Source of the DNA: CAIKZY01 sp044374195
GTDB taxonomy: Bacteria > Actinomycetota > Actinomycetes > S36-B12
Assembly (NCBI GenBank): GCA_044374195.1
Contig: JBILOY010000007.1
Coordinates: 46,920 to 110,919 of the forward strand
Length of the DNA stretch: 64,000 nucleotides
Direction: 5' to 3'
A program made the position numbers and the translations under genes. This document shows positions 17,614-26,657 of the stretch, in pieces. The notes beneath the pieces are model-generated. The model searched no databases. It worked only from the letters and a program-made list of their open reading frames with translations, and was not told the DNA's origin. Position 1 is the stretch's first letter, and each line of letters starts with the position of its first letter.

Positions 17614-18630
17614 ATGAGCGAGCTCGTCGAGAACGTGCTCCGTTATCCGCGATTGATGCGCACCGTACGTGATGCGCGCGCCTTCGAATCCGCCCATCCG
17701 ATCCCTGCTTCAACCGACGGCCAGGCCCAATTCCGGATGCGGTCGGCCATGGACGTCAATCCGCGCATCGGCAAGTGGATCTCGAAAAAGGCCATCCACC
17801 AAGAGGCTCCAGACGCCTGGACTATCTCCGACGTCAACACCAGCCGCTTCGTCGATCCTGCCGAAATCGACACTGCAGTTGCGGGAATCCGCAAGAACGG
17901 TTTCTACGTCTTCAAGCAGGTCGTCGACTCATCTCTGGTTACCGCAATTCGCGACTACGCGGAGCAGGCGCCCTGCCAGGCGCGCGGATTCGAGACTCCA
18001 CAGGGCGCCTACCCGCGTAGCGCACCGGAAGCCGGGCGGTATGACTTCGACGAAGAAGTCTCCCTCCGCTGCCCCGAAGTTCAAGAGTTCGTCTCCGACC
18101 CAGGCATGGCGCTCGTGGCGCAGAAGTATCTGGAACAGCCCGTTTTGATGGATGAAGTGGCCTTCTGGTGGACCACCACCCAGCACTCGGAGATGGCCAA
18201 CCTCAATGCCCAGCTCTTCCATCAGGATCGAGATCGACTCTCATTCCTCAAGTTCTTCATTTACCTCACCGACGTCAACCCCGAGACCGGGCCGCACGTC
18301 TACCTGAGCGGATCTCACCGCGATATCCCGCCATCGCTGCGCGGCGACGGTCGCAAGGATGACGACGCTGTGCGCGCCGCTGGGCTCTGGGGGAATGTCT
18401 CGGAGATCAACGGCCCTGCCGGATCACTCATGGCGGTCGACACCATTGGCCTACACAAAGGCAAGACACCGATTGCAAGTGACCGTCTCGCCCTTGAGAT
18501 CGAATTCGCGACCTCGCTTTTCGGGGCTCACTACGAGCGACCTCTGCTTGAGCCCACATCGCTCATGCGCGAACGCTTTGCGCAGATGCCCTGGGTGCTC
18601 CAGCGTTACGCAGGTTCTATCTCTTCGTGA
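17614..18630 (+). CDS. PhyH-family Fe(II)/2-oxoglutarate dioxygenase
   Basis: A 338-aa phytanoyl-CoA dioxygenase-like protein. The facial triad is visible as H203 and D205 in LFHQDRD and H281 in IGLHKGK; R291 (SDRLALEI) is placed to bind 2-oxoglutarate. About the first 80 residues precede the core. Such enzymes hydroxylate or otherwise oxidise unactivated carbons. ATG 17614 follows GGAG, 46 nt after the DUF6492-like gene. In this locus the likely target is a sugar, lipid or nucleotide-sugar (inference). Confidence 0.83.
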   Translation: MSELVENVLRYPRLMRTVRDARAFESAHPIPASTDGQAQFRMRSAMDVNPRIGKWISKKAIHQEAPDAWTISDVNTSRFVDPAEIDTAVAGIRKNGFYVFKQVVDSSLVTAIRDYAEQAPCQARGFETPQGAYPRSAPEAGRYDFDEEVSLRCPEVQEFVSDPGMALVAQKYLEQPVLMDEVAFWWTTTQHSEMANLNAQLFHQDRDRLSFLKFFIYLTDVNPETGPHVYLSGSHRDIPPSLRGDGRKDDDAVRAAGLWGNVSEINGPAGSLMAVDTIGLHKGKTPIASDRLALEIEFATSLFGAHYERPLLEPTSLMRERFAQMPWVLQRYAGSISS

Positions 18631-18666
18631 GCGGGGCGAGGTGCTTCACACCCGAGCGGTACCTGT

Positions 18667-19323
18667 CTAGGCGCGCTTGTAGCCAATCGCGTAGATCGAC
18701 TCGAAGTCTCGCTCCTGCATATCAGTCTCAGGATCAAAGGCCCGAGCACTCACGTTCACGAAACCCTTTGCAGTGAGAATGTGCAGCAAGTTTTCCTGAT
18801 CGAACATGTACTTGTGCTCACCCGCCATGTACGCCACATAGTTGAGAGCGTCGATGCGGGTGGTGCGGTTGAAGGCCGGCTCCCAGCCGAAGTATTCCGC
18901 AGGCAGCTCGCGCTGACCCATATAGCCCTCGATGTACATACCTGCATTCGGCACGACAATCGAAAAGGAACCACCGGGCTTAAGTGCGCGCATGCACTCG
19001 TCGAGAAGTCCCTGCGCCTCTGAATAGGTGAGATGCTCGAACATGTGCGAGGAGTAAATGCGCGAAACACTGTTGTCGGCGAAGGGAATGCCGAGGCGAA
19101 GATCCCAGTAGAGATCACAGTTGTGCGTGATATCTACGGTGAGCCATCCTCCGGTGCCCTTTCGGTCACCGCCCCCGAGATCGAGGGAGATCTCGCGTCC
19201 GGATTCGCGAAGAGACCTCAATTGCTTGCGTGAGCGGGAAAGTCGACGGCGATTGTCCTGGTACTCGTACAACTCAGTGCTGAACGGAATTCCGTTGCGG
19301 ATCGCACTTCGCAATGAACTCAT
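18667..19323 (-). CDS. class I methyltransferase (Methyltransf_11 type)
   Basis: A 218-aa protein with SLDLGGGDRKG as motif I, TVDITHNCD, YSSHMFEHLTYSE as motif IV and ALKPGGSFSIVVPN. The FEHL and KPGG sequence is typical of Methyltransf_11 proteins encoded among glycosyltransferases. It is the last gene of a minus-strand trio with the GT-B-like protein (6-nt gap) and the GT4 upstream. A ribosome site GGTAGGG precedes its ATG. The target is unknown. Confidence 0.8.
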   Translation of the reverse strand: MSSLRSAIRNGIPFSTELYEYQDNRRRLSRSRKQLRSLRESGREISLDLGGGDRKGTGGWLTVDITHNCDLYWDLRLGIPFADNSVSRIYSSHMFEHLTYSEAQGLLDECMRALKPGGSFSIVVPNAGMYIEGYMGQRELPAEYFGWEPAFNRTTRIDALNYVAYMAGEHKYMFDQENLLHILTAKGFVNVSARAFDPETDMQERDFESIYAIGYKRA

Positions 19324-19329
19324 CGTTCC

Positions 19330-20859
19330 CTACCTCGTCAGGTTCCAGCGTTGCAGTCGGTCAAGGATATGGCTGAGATGGAGCACTCGCGGGCTGGACT
19401 CTTCGAAAGGGATGCCCGCGAGGCTGCGAATGCCCTGCTCATCACGAGTCACGAACCGGTAGGAGAAGCCGCGCCGCTTCATCATCAGGCCATAGGACAC
19501 TGCACCGGGCCAACTACCCGAGGCTCGCGCGTCGAGGGCCGCGCCAATCTCCTCGGCAGTCATCACTCGAGTTGCGCAGCCAAGTTCGTCATAGGCCGAC
19601 GGGCCCATCACGATCACGGGTTGCCTGGCGTATGCCGCCTCGACACCGCTAGTCGAGCCATAGGTCACCACGATGTCGGCCTGGCGCATCAGCTCGTAGG
19701 AGTCGATAGGCGAATATGGATCAAGGTGCACATCGGGGCTTGCTGCCTCGACCGCCTCGAGCCAGTCGAGGAGATCTTGCTTCGGTTTCATTCGCTTATG
19801 CGGGTGCGAACGCACCACCAGCGTGTAGCCGGGGCGCTTACGGCATTCCTCGGCAAGCAGAGCAAGCGCAGTGGGCTGGCCACCGAAGTAGGAATCCCAG
19901 TCAACCTCAAGCTCGACCAGCTCGTCATCCGATGAGCTGAAGTACGCCACTAGGCACTCCGTGCCCGGGTGATCGATGCGACTGCCGCGCTCCTGCGACT
20001 CCACATAGAGCGCATTGCTCGCATCAAGGTGATTACGCCGTTCCTCGAACCAGGAGCTACCCAGTTCGTCGCGCTCCTCCGGATCCCACGACTCGTACAT
20101 GCGCAGCATGCGCCTCTGAAGAGCGGGCCAGTCATGGGTCTTGTCGATCGTGAGATCGAAATCGGTATGCCCGCCGCCCGTGTCGTAGAAGAGCACCGGC
20201 AGGCCGGCCGCTTCGGCCGCCGCGGCGGCGGCGTTGTCATGGAGGAAGCGACCGTTGTAGACCACCACCGCACTGATTGACCTCTCGGCGATGAGCCGCG
20301 TGGTCTGGTCGAAGACAAAGGCGTAGGAGCGGGCCGCTGAACGGATCAGTCGCTTCGGCCAGAGGAAGTCATCCGAAACCGGTGCCGCACGGTACGGATG
20401 CACCTGCAAGATCGCTCGACCCATCGCCGTGCCGCGGTACATCACATTGCGAAGCGCTGTGCGATTCATCGGCTCGAACTTCGGTAACGGCTCGACAGGT
20501 TTCCAGCGGCGAATCGGCGGTCGTGCAACAGAATCTGAGGGCAAACCCGCAGCAATAAGTGCCTTTGTCACTCGCCGATCACGAGTGGGCGACCTGAAGA
20601 GCCCGGCCACCCGGCTGTCTGTCGTCCAGCCCACGTCGTGGATCGGAGTTTCATCGGCCCAGAGCGAAAGAGTGACGTCACCGCCCATCGCGTGGACGCA
20701 CATGGCAGTTTCTGCGATCGCACCAGTCGTGAAATCCCACTGATTGAAGGAGATCAGCAACACGTTCGAGAGTTGCTGAGGGGTAAGAACCGACGCCAGG
20801 TAATCCGTGAGCGAGTCGTGCTCAGCACGCACTCGGGGGCTCGTCATGTCGTTGCTCAT
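19330..20859 (-). CDS. GT-B-like protein, capsule/CDP-glycerol transferase-like
   Basis: A 509-aa soluble protein. The C-terminal half has VVRSHPHKRMKP and VVTYGSTSGVEAAYARQPVIVMG. This resembles the nucleotide-binding half of capsule-polysaccharide transferases (KpsC type) and CDP-glycerol glycerophosphotransferases. The N-terminal half (LISFNQWDF, VVYNGRFLHDNAAAA, FYDTGGGH) would form the acceptor domain. It sits 12 nt downstream of a GT4 and 6 nt upstream of a methyltransferase. It is probably a glycosyl- or phosphoglycosyltransferase; the exact family is uncertain. Confidence 0.6.
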   Translation of the reverse strand: MSNDMTSPRVRAEHDSLTDYLASVLTPQQLSNVLLISFNQWDFTTGAIAETAMCVHAMGGDVTLSLWADETPIHDVGWTTDSRVAGLFRSPTRDRRVTKALIAAGLPSDSVARPPIRRWKPVEPLPKFEPMNRTALRNVMYRGTAMGRAILQVHPYRAAPVSDDFLWPKRLIRSAARSYAFVFDQTTRLIAERSISAVVVYNGRFLHDNAAAAAAEAAGLPVLFYDTGGGHTDFDLTIDKTHDWPALQRRMLRMYESWDPEERDELGSSWFEERRNHLDASNALYVESQERGSRIDHPGTECLVAYFSSSDDELVELEVDWDSYFGGQPTALALLAEECRKRPGYTLVVRSHPHKRMKPKQDLLDWLEAVEAASPDVHLDPYSPIDSYELMRQADIVVTYGSTSGVEAAYARQPVIVMGPSAYDELGCATRVMTAEEIGAALDARASGSWPGAVSYGLMMKRRGFSYRFVTRDEQGIRSLAGIPFEESSPRVLHLSHILDRLQRWNLTR

Positions 20860-20871
20860 TTCCTAACCAGG

Positions 20872-21954
20872 CTACTTGAGGGTCGCACGATAAGCGTCAG
20901 CCGTGGCCTGGGCGGAGGCCTGCCAGCTGAAGTCGCGCGAGCGAGCCAGGCCGGCAGCGCTGAGGGAAGCAATTTGGCTCTCGTCGGCGAGAAGCTCACG
21001 GAGAACGCTCGCAAGCTCATCGGAATCACCAGGAGTGAAGTAGCGGGCCGCGTCACCGCCTACCTCCGGCAGGGAGGTCGCATCCGCAAGAACGGTCGCT
21101 GTATTGCAGGCCATGGCCTCAAGTGCTGGCAGACCGAAGCCCTCGAAACGCGAGGGGAAGACGCAAAGCAGGGCATTGCCGTAGGCCGCAGGCATCAGGT
21201 AATCGGGAAGTGACCGCTGAATGGTGCGATCGGCAATGCTCAATTCGTTTAGCTTGCGTTGCTCATCACGCGTGAAGGCTCCTCCACCGACAAAGACGAG
21301 AGAGAGATCACGATCATCCAGCTTCGCGAAAGCCTCGATCAGCACATTGGCATCCTTGTACTGGCCACGATTGCCGACGAAAACCAGGTATCTCTCAGGG
21401 AAGCCCTCGATCGGCTCAGCACCGGGCTGGAACACGGGATCCACACCGTGGTAGACCACCGAGATCGGTGCGGAGATCTCTCCGTATGTGCGCAAGAGAT
21501 CATTGCGGGTGTATTCGGATACGCAGATCACGTGATCTGCTGATTTCACGTAGCGCTTCTTGAGAGTAATGAAGTCAAGACGCCGACGAGTCTGCGGCAT
21601 CTGCTCGGGGATCATGTCGTGGACGGTGACCACACGCTTCGCGCCGGGGTATCCGGCGAGGCCATGCGGCAGGTAGAAGGTGTTGTGGATGATGTCGACC
21701 TGGGTCTTCGGCCGCATGCGGGTGAAGTACCTACCGAGGGATTTCCACGTGCTTTCGGCATCCCAGACATCAAGTGACCGCTCGAGATCGAGGTGACCGA
21801 GCAGATAGCCATTGATGATGGGTGCGTGCATCGGCTCGAGCTCGATGCCGAACTCAGAACGAGTGGTGAATTGCTTTGCGAGCTCGGCAAAGAGCCGGGA
21901 GATTCCGCCGTACTCCTGAATGGCAAAGATTTGCTCATCAAAGGCTACGCGCAC
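20872..21954 (-). CDS. family 4 glycosyltransferase
   Basis: A 360-aa GT-B protein. EYGGISRLFAEL is the usual GT4 N-terminal loop. VVTVHDMIPE, VSEYTRNDLL, YLVFVGNRGQYKD and FPSRFEGFGLPALEAMA (retaining GT4 nucleotide-sugar site with its EXE-type glutamates) follow in order. GTG 21954 is the start, with a leaderless TAGAAT 6 nt upstream. It is the first gene of the trio 21954-18667. Sugar specificity is unknown. Confidence 0.87.
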   Translation of the reverse strand: MRVAFDEQIFAIQEYGGISRLFAELAKQFTTRSEFGIELEPMHAPIINGYLLGHLDLERSLDVWDAESTWKSLGRYFTRMRPKTQVDIIHNTFYLPHGLAGYPGAKRVVTVHDMIPEQMPQTRRRLDFITLKKRYVKSADHVICVSEYTRNDLLRTYGEISAPISVVYHGVDPVFQPGAEPIEGFPERYLVFVGNRGQYKDANVLIEAFAKLDDRDLSLVFVGGGAFTRDEQRKLNELSIADRTIQRSLPDYLMPAAYGNALLCVFPSRFEGFGLPALEAMACNTATVLADATSLPEVGGDAARYFTPGDSDELASVLRELLADESQIASLSAAGLARSRDFSWQASAQATADAYRATLK

Positions 21955-21960
21955 CTGTCG

Positions 21961-21966
21961 ATTCTA
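21961..21966 (-). promoter_or_regulatory. -10 element for the GT4 trio (leaderless)
   Basis: TAGAAT on the minus strand ends 6 nt before GTG 21954. A separate TACAAT (21993-21998, plus) could serve the divergent gene at 22031. Confidence 0.55.
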
Positions 21967-21992
21967 TGCCCGGCTCGTCGTGGCCATGCGCA

Positions 21993-21998
21993 TACAAT
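21993..21998 (+). promoter_or_regulatory. -10-like hexamer for the gene at 22031
   Basis: TACAAT on the plus strand, 32 nt before ATG 22031, which has GAAGG as ribosome site. No convincing -35 is visible. Confidence 0.35.
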
Positions 21999-22030
21999 CG
22001 CCCCACAGCGACTCCATAGTGAAGGCCTCC

Positions 22031-23020
22031 ATGCAGCCGATTGGCACCATCGAACGCGTTCTGGTGTATCCGCGCAGCGGGTACAGCAATCGCCTTCAGG
22101 CAATGGCAAGCTCAGCGATTCTTGCCAAGCGACTCGGGGCTGACTTCCGGGTGTGCTGGGAGACTGAAGATGTCGTGCCTGATGGACCTGAAATGACCTT
22201 TGATCAGGGCTACTGCGCTGCCGTGATGGTGACTCCCGAGCACTGTCGCAGCGAGTGGGGCATCGTGCGCGAGGAGATGCCTCGCTACTTCCACTCACTT
22301 CCTGAGCGCGGCCTGATAGTCCTGGCAGGTCATGATCGAGGCGAGCAGGCGTTTATGCCCGAGTTGCGTACGGCTCTCAGTTCAGCGACTCCTTCGACAA
22401 CACTCGTCATCATTGCGGGAGGCCAGTTCTTCCTGGATTCCGATGCTTCGCCCTCTGTCGACTGGCAGGCCGGCTTTCGCCGTGAGCGCCATGAGTACTA
22501 CTCGCACACTCCACTGAACCCCGCGATCGAAAGTGCTGCACGTACCAAGCTTGCTTCACGGGGCGCATTCATCGGCTTGCATCTTCGCTACACCGACCGT
22601 GCGCATCAAACTCCCTTCGACGGCGAGATTCGCGATGCTTTGCGAACTGCGTCGAGCGAGTCAGGAATTGTTGACGTCTTCGTTGCTACCGACAATCGGG
22701 CGACGCGCGAGAAATGGTCAGCCGCGCTTTTGAACATGGGACTGAACCCATGGAGCATGGATCACGGCTCATGGGATCGCTCCGTTTCCGGCAGCGGTCA
22801 TGCGGCGCTCGTGGACTGGAGAATTCTCACTCGGGCGGAGCGATTGGTGTATTTCGCAGAGTCCACGTTTGCGGAAGAGGCAGCTGTCGCATCCGATGGG
22901 TATTCCCTGAGCACTCCGCTGGGAGCCAATGCCATTCGATCCACGTGGGTGCGCACCCAGGAGTTCGCGCGCAATGTCGTGACGTACCCAACTCGACGCG
23001 GGTGGTTCAGCAACTCCTAG
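22031..23020 (+). CDS. fucosyltransferase-like (GT-B, GT11/GT23-type) protein
   Basis: A 329-aa protein. ATG 22031 is chosen because GAAGG lies 6 nt upstream; earlier in-frame starts enter the divergent promoter. It opens with VYPRSGYSNRLQAM, an SGxxNxL loop typical of O-fucosyl- and alpha-fucosyltransferases. It continues with FIGLHLRYTD (compare HxRxxD of GT11/GT23), VDVFVATDN and DWRILTRAERLVYFAESTFAEEAA. Transfer of a GDP-sugar such as GDP-fucose or GDP-rhamnose is plausible, and gmd is present at 34336. It overlaps the convergent membrane-protein gene by 4 bp. The family call is by motif only. Confidence 0.6.
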   Translation: MQPIGTIERVLVYPRSGYSNRLQAMASSAILAKRLGADFRVCWETEDVVPDGPEMTFDQGYCAAVMVTPEHCRSEWGIVREEMPRYFHSLPERGLIVLAGHDRGEQAFMPELRTALSSATPSTTLVIIAGGQFFLDSDASPSVDWQAGFRRERHEYYSHTPLNPAIESAARTKLASRGAFIGLHLRYTDRAHQTPFDGEIRDALRTASSESGIVDVFVATDNRATREKWSAALLNMGLNPWSMDHGSWDRSVSGSGHAALVDWRILTRAERLVYFAESTFAEEAAVASDGYSLSTPLGANAIRSTWVRTQEFARNVVTYPTRRGWFSNS

Positions 23021-24780
23021 TGAGTGAAGCCGTCCTGGATTGAATCGCCGATCAAGCCGACCGATGTGCCCATGCCGGAGGCGCACAGCGGGTAGACACC
23101 CCAGCACTGATCTGACTCAGTCGGCACTTGGATCACGAGGCCCGTGGACATGGTCGTCGGGGCCGTGGGAGGCATCAGGATCGGTGCCACGGCGTATCCC
23201 ATATTGATCGGGCCGAGCTTCAGTTCGCGCGCTTCGGTGATCGAGGCCGTATCAAGCCGAGCCATCGAGCAGTAGGCAATGAGCAGTACGAGCACCGCTG
23301 ATCCGAGAACGCTTACCAGCGCGATGGGCCGAACAGCCATGATCCGCTGGTGATTCCGGGCGAGCGCGTGAAGTGCCCAGCCGATCGGAATGAGCGCGAC
23401 GCTGAAGAGCGAGCCCCAGATAAAGCGATACGACGGTGGTGAGGCCAACCACCAAGCCGCCACGCTTATGGCGGAGGGGATAAGCGCGACGATTAGCAGC
23501 TTCGGAGACGATCCGGTGGCCCTGCGCGCAAGCACACACAAGATGAGCGCCACCAGCAACAGGCCCAGCATGAAGTAGGTCTCCCACAGAGTGAGTGCAT
23601 TCGCGCCCCAGGTGGGAATCCAACCCCAGCCCTTCGCTGCCTCCCAGAGATTCTCTGGGTCACGCGCCGCACCAAGGGTTGCCGTGCGCAGGTCAATCGG
23701 GTCTCCAGCAAGCCAGGGCACATCAAAGTGATAGATCGAGAGCGGGTACTCCAGCCAGCCGCTGAGTCGGTAATCGCGCGCGGCCTGCACCCCGAGGAGG
23801 GCAACACTGAGCAGGGCTCCCCATGCCCAGGCGCCTATTCGCATTCGGCTTTCGCGCTGCCGTGCTCGAACCGCACGCACGACCAGCACTACGACCACGG
23901 CGCCAAGGAAGAACACCATGGTCGGGCGCATCGACACGATGATCACCGACACGATGATCGCGACCAGTGCATCGCGCCGGCCGCCATCACGACGCTGGAT
24001 CGCGTCTGCCATACACGCAACGGCGACCAGCGTCAGGATCATGACAGCGGAGTCGGATGTCGGGCTAATGACCCAGTAGTCCGACAGTGCGATCAGCGGG
24101 ATCCACGAGGCAAGCACGCCGACCAACAGAATGTAGGTGCCCACCGACTTTCGACGCTGAAGAAGTCGCAGGACGAGATCAGTGGCCATCATGGCCATGA
24201 AAAGGCCATTGATGAGTCGGTAGCCCACGCCATCCCACGGGCCATTTCCGAGAGCTGCGGCCAGCGGGAAGATGCTGTTGTTGTAGCCGATCGGATTCAT
24301 CAGGTTCGCGATACCCGGAATCGTGGCGAAATCGCCCGAGTACTTCACCGCACCTAGGTGATACAAGCCAGTGTCGTAATTCGTGACCGGGCCAAGGGCC
24401 GCAATGGCCATATAGATCATTCCGAGCGCGAGCACCACGATCAGAATTCGCGTAGCGAGACTGGTGGCACGCAGGGAATTGGTCTGAGTACTTACGCTCA
24501 GCCGCGAGGCCGCGAACAGGCCAGCGATCACAAAGACCGCGATCACGGCGAGGAGGCTCACAGTCGCGACGGTGCTTCGCAAGGGTGTCAGCAAGTTCGT
24601 GACCAGCACGCTGATTGTCATGATGAGCAGGCCCCACCACATGCTTACGCGCCAGGTGGTCAGTGACCTCGTGGGGTTGGAGATCAGAGCCGAGGCACGA
24701 CCCACCAGCATGAGTACGACGATTAGTACCGCCCATGTCACCAGAGCGGCGAGTGCACCCACGGCGATCTGCCCGGTCAT
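23017..24780 (-). CDS. polytopic membrane protein, LIC_10190-like
   Basis: A 587-aa protein with about ten to twelve membrane segments. An early outer loop contains NYDTGLYHLGAVKY, which I associate with the LIC_10190 family of envelope-locus membrane proteins. Asp and His in that loop suggest a GT-C transferase or a polymerase. The last 70 residues (VIQVPTESDQCWG...) are soluble and extracytoplasmic. It is the distal gene of the minus-strand run that begins with gmd, 9 nt after the UDP-xylose synthase. A Wzy-like role is possible but unproven. Confidence 0.6.
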   Translation of the reverse strand: MTGQIAVGALAALVTWAVLIVVLMLVGRASALISNPTRSLTTWRVSMWWGLLIMTISVLVTNLLTPLRSTVATVSLLAVIAVFVIAGLFAASRLSVSTQTNSLRATSLATRILIVVLALGMIYMAIAALGPVTNYDTGLYHLGAVKYSGDFATIPGIANLMNPIGYNNSIFPLAAALGNGPWDGVGYRLINGLFMAMMATDLVLRLLQRRKSVGTYILLVGVLASWIPLIALSDYWVISPTSDSAVMILTLVAVACMADAIQRRDGGRRDALVAIIVSVIIVSMRPTMVFFLGAVVVVLVVRAVRARQRESRMRIGAWAWGALLSVALLGVQAARDYRLSGWLEYPLSIYHFDVPWLAGDPIDLRTATLGAARDPENLWEAAKGWGWIPTWGANALTLWETYFMLGLLLVALILCVLARRATGSSPKLLIVALIPSAISVAAWWLASPPSYRFIWGSLFSVALIPIGWALHALARNHQRIMAVRPIALVSVLGSAVLVLLIAYCSMARLDTASITEARELKLGPINMGYAVAPILMPPTAPTTMSTGLVIQVPTESDQCWGVYPLCASGMGTSVGLIGDSIQDGFTH

Positions 24781-24789
24781 GCTCGGTGA

Positions 24790-25740
24790 CTAGCCCAGAA
24801 CCGAGGTGCGGAAGTACTCAATCGTTCGAGTGAGCCCCTCGACGAGCGGGATTGTGGGCTCCCAGCCCAGAGTGGTCTTCGCACGCGTGATGTCGGGCTG
24901 GCGACGAACCGGGTCGTCAACCGGGAGTGGCAGGTAGTCGATACCGGGGTTGACTCCCGTGTGCTCGATCACGAGATTCGCTAGCTCGGCGATCGTGAAC
25001 TCACCCGGATTGCCGAGATTGATCGGGCCGGTGACCGTGTCATCGCTGTTCATCATCGCAACGAGGCCATCGATGAGGTCATCGACATAACAGAAGGAAC
25101 GAGTCTGCTGGCCTTCGCCGTAGACAGTCAGCGGCTTGCTCGTCAGAGCGCTCATGATGAAATTGGAGACCACGCGGCCATCCTGAGGATGCATACGGGG
25201 GCCATAAGTGTTGAACAAGCGCACCACCTTGATGCGCAGTTCGTGCTGTCGGTGGTAGTCGAAGAAGAGGGTCTCAGCGGCTCGCTTGCCCTCGTCGTAG
25301 CAGGCACGCGGGCCGATCGGGTTCACGTTGCCCCAGTAATCCTCGGTCTGCGGATGCACGAGGGGGTCTCCGTACACCTCGGAGGTCGAGGTCAACAGGA
25401 TCTTCGCCCCGGTGCGCTTGGCAAGGCCGAGCATGTTGATCGAGCCGTGCACGGCTGTCTTGGTCGTTTGCACCGGATCACGTTGGTAATGGATCGGGCT
25501 TGCCGGGCATGCCAAGTGATAAATCTCGTCAACCTCGACATACAACGGGAAGGTCACATCGTGACGGGTTAGTTCGAATCGCGGATTGCTCAGGAGGTGA
25601 GCGATGTTGTCCTTGCTCGAGGAGTAGAAGTTATCGACGCAGAGCACCTCGTAGCCATCATTGAGTAGGCGCTCGCACAGGTGCGAACCAATGAAACCGG
25701 CGCCGCCCGTCACCAGAACCCGGCCCTTGGCAATGCTCAC
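24790..25740 (-). CDS. uxs: UDP-glucuronate decarboxylase (UDP-xylose synthase)
   Basis: A 316-aa extended SDR that converts UDP-glucuronate to UDP-xylose and CO2. Signatures are TGGAGFIGSHL near the N-terminus, the HLACPASPIHYQ segment specific to UXS, SEVYGDPLVHPQ, the catalytic Tyr/Lys in ACYDEGKR, and RLFNTYGPRM. GTG 25740 follows AGGGAGGG and overlaps the upstream GT by 4 nt. It supplies UDP-xylose, or a pentose derived from it, to one of the nearby GTs. A UDP-glucose dehydrogenase to feed it was not seen in the window. Confidence 0.92.
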   Translation of the reverse strand: MSIAKGRVLVTGGAGFIGSHLCERLLNDGYEVLCVDNFYSSSKDNIAHLLSNPRFELTRHDVTFPLYVEVDEIYHLACPASPIHYQRDPVQTTKTAVHGSINMLGLAKRTGAKILLTSTSEVYGDPLVHPQTEDYWGNVNPIGPRACYDEGKRAAETLFFDYHRQHELRIKVVRLFNTYGPRMHPQDGRVVSNFIMSALTSKPLTVYGEGQQTRSFCYVDDLIDGLVAMMNSDDTVTGPINLGNPGEFTIAELANLVIEHTGVNPGIDYLPLPVDDPVRRQPDITRAKTTLGWEPTIPLVEGLTRTIEYFRTSVLG

Positions 25741-26657
25741 GATGCCCTCCCTTGTCGCTGCTTAAGGTACCGCGCGCCCTGAACCGCGAAGCCGATCACC
25801 GAGACATGGAAGTGATGCTTTCGTGTCCAGGCATCGGCCTTGTTGTCGAGAGTGACCGGCACCGGTGTCGTGGGCAGCACGATCGGCTCAACGATGCGGG
25901 TCTCAACCTCCTGCTTGGTATGGGTTGCATCCTCGCCGAAACCGAGGTTTCGAACGAGGTTCACGTTCGAGGTCGCCGTCCAGGATTCCGCGCACATGCT
26001 TGCGTACACGAGCTGGCCATCCCAGGTATCGACCTCCTTGCGAGCGAGCAGTTCGAAGGTGCTGGCCCAGTAGAGCGCGCCGGCAAGTGAGTGACCGCTG
26101 CGAGCCCAGAGACGACGTGGCGACAAGCCCTTACGCCAACCAGCAATGTCGAGTCGATGCTGGGACCACGAGCGCCGCCATGTCGCCCAGCCCCAGATAT
26201 GCGGAACCTGGCTAAATCGATACGCCTGCTCCGGATGCGATTGGAACTCAGGCGGGACGAAATTGCAGCCGGAGATCGCGAAGACTCGATTGTCGTTCTC
26301 GTAGCGATCAAGAAGCTCCGCGCAGAACGGGAAGAAACTTGGATCGGGGATAATGTCGTCTTCCAGAATGATTCCGCGCTCGACATTGTCGAAGAACCAG
26401 CTGATGGCAGTCGAGACTCCAAGACCGCAGCCGAGATTGCTCTGCTGGAACAAGGTTTTGACCTCGCACGGCCAGTCAATCTCGCTTGCGAGATCGCGGC
26501 AGGCCTGCACCCGAACTGCTTCATCGGGACGCCCGTCGCGTGGGCCATCAACAGCAAGGAAGATCCGAGTGGGCTTTACCTCTCGCATCCGCTCGATCAG
26601 CGTGCGCAGGTGATCGGGGCGACTGAAGGCAATGAGCAGGACGGCTTCATCACTCAT
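25737..26657 (-). CDS. GT-A glycosyltransferase (HlpA/GT2-like)
   Basis: A 306-aa protein. VLLIAFSRPDHLRTL and IFLAVDGPRDGR form the N-terminal nucleotide-binding part. ERGIILEDDIIPDPSFF is the metal site, and HIWGWATWRRSW is the acceptor-side segment common to proteins annotated as hemolysin-like (HlpA) GTs. It overlaps DUF2304 upstream (8 nt) and uxs downstream (4 nt), so the three are tightly coupled. A xylosyltransferase role is tempting because of uxs, but it is inference. Confidence 0.78.
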   Translation of the reverse strand: MSDEAVLLIAFSRPDHLRTLIERMREVKPTRIFLAVDGPRDGRPDEAVRVQACRDLASEIDWPCEVKTLFQQSNLGCGLGVSTAISWFFDNVERGIILEDDIIPDPSFFPFCAELLDRYENDNRVFAISGCNFVPPEFQSHPEQAYRFSQVPHIWGWATWRRSWSQHRLDIAGWRKGLSPRRLWARSGHSLAGALYWASTFELLARKEVDTWDGQLVYASMCAESWTATSNVNLVRNLGFGEDATHTKQEVETRIVEPIVLPTTPVPVTLDNKADAWTRKHHFHVSVIGFAVQGARYLKQRQGRAS

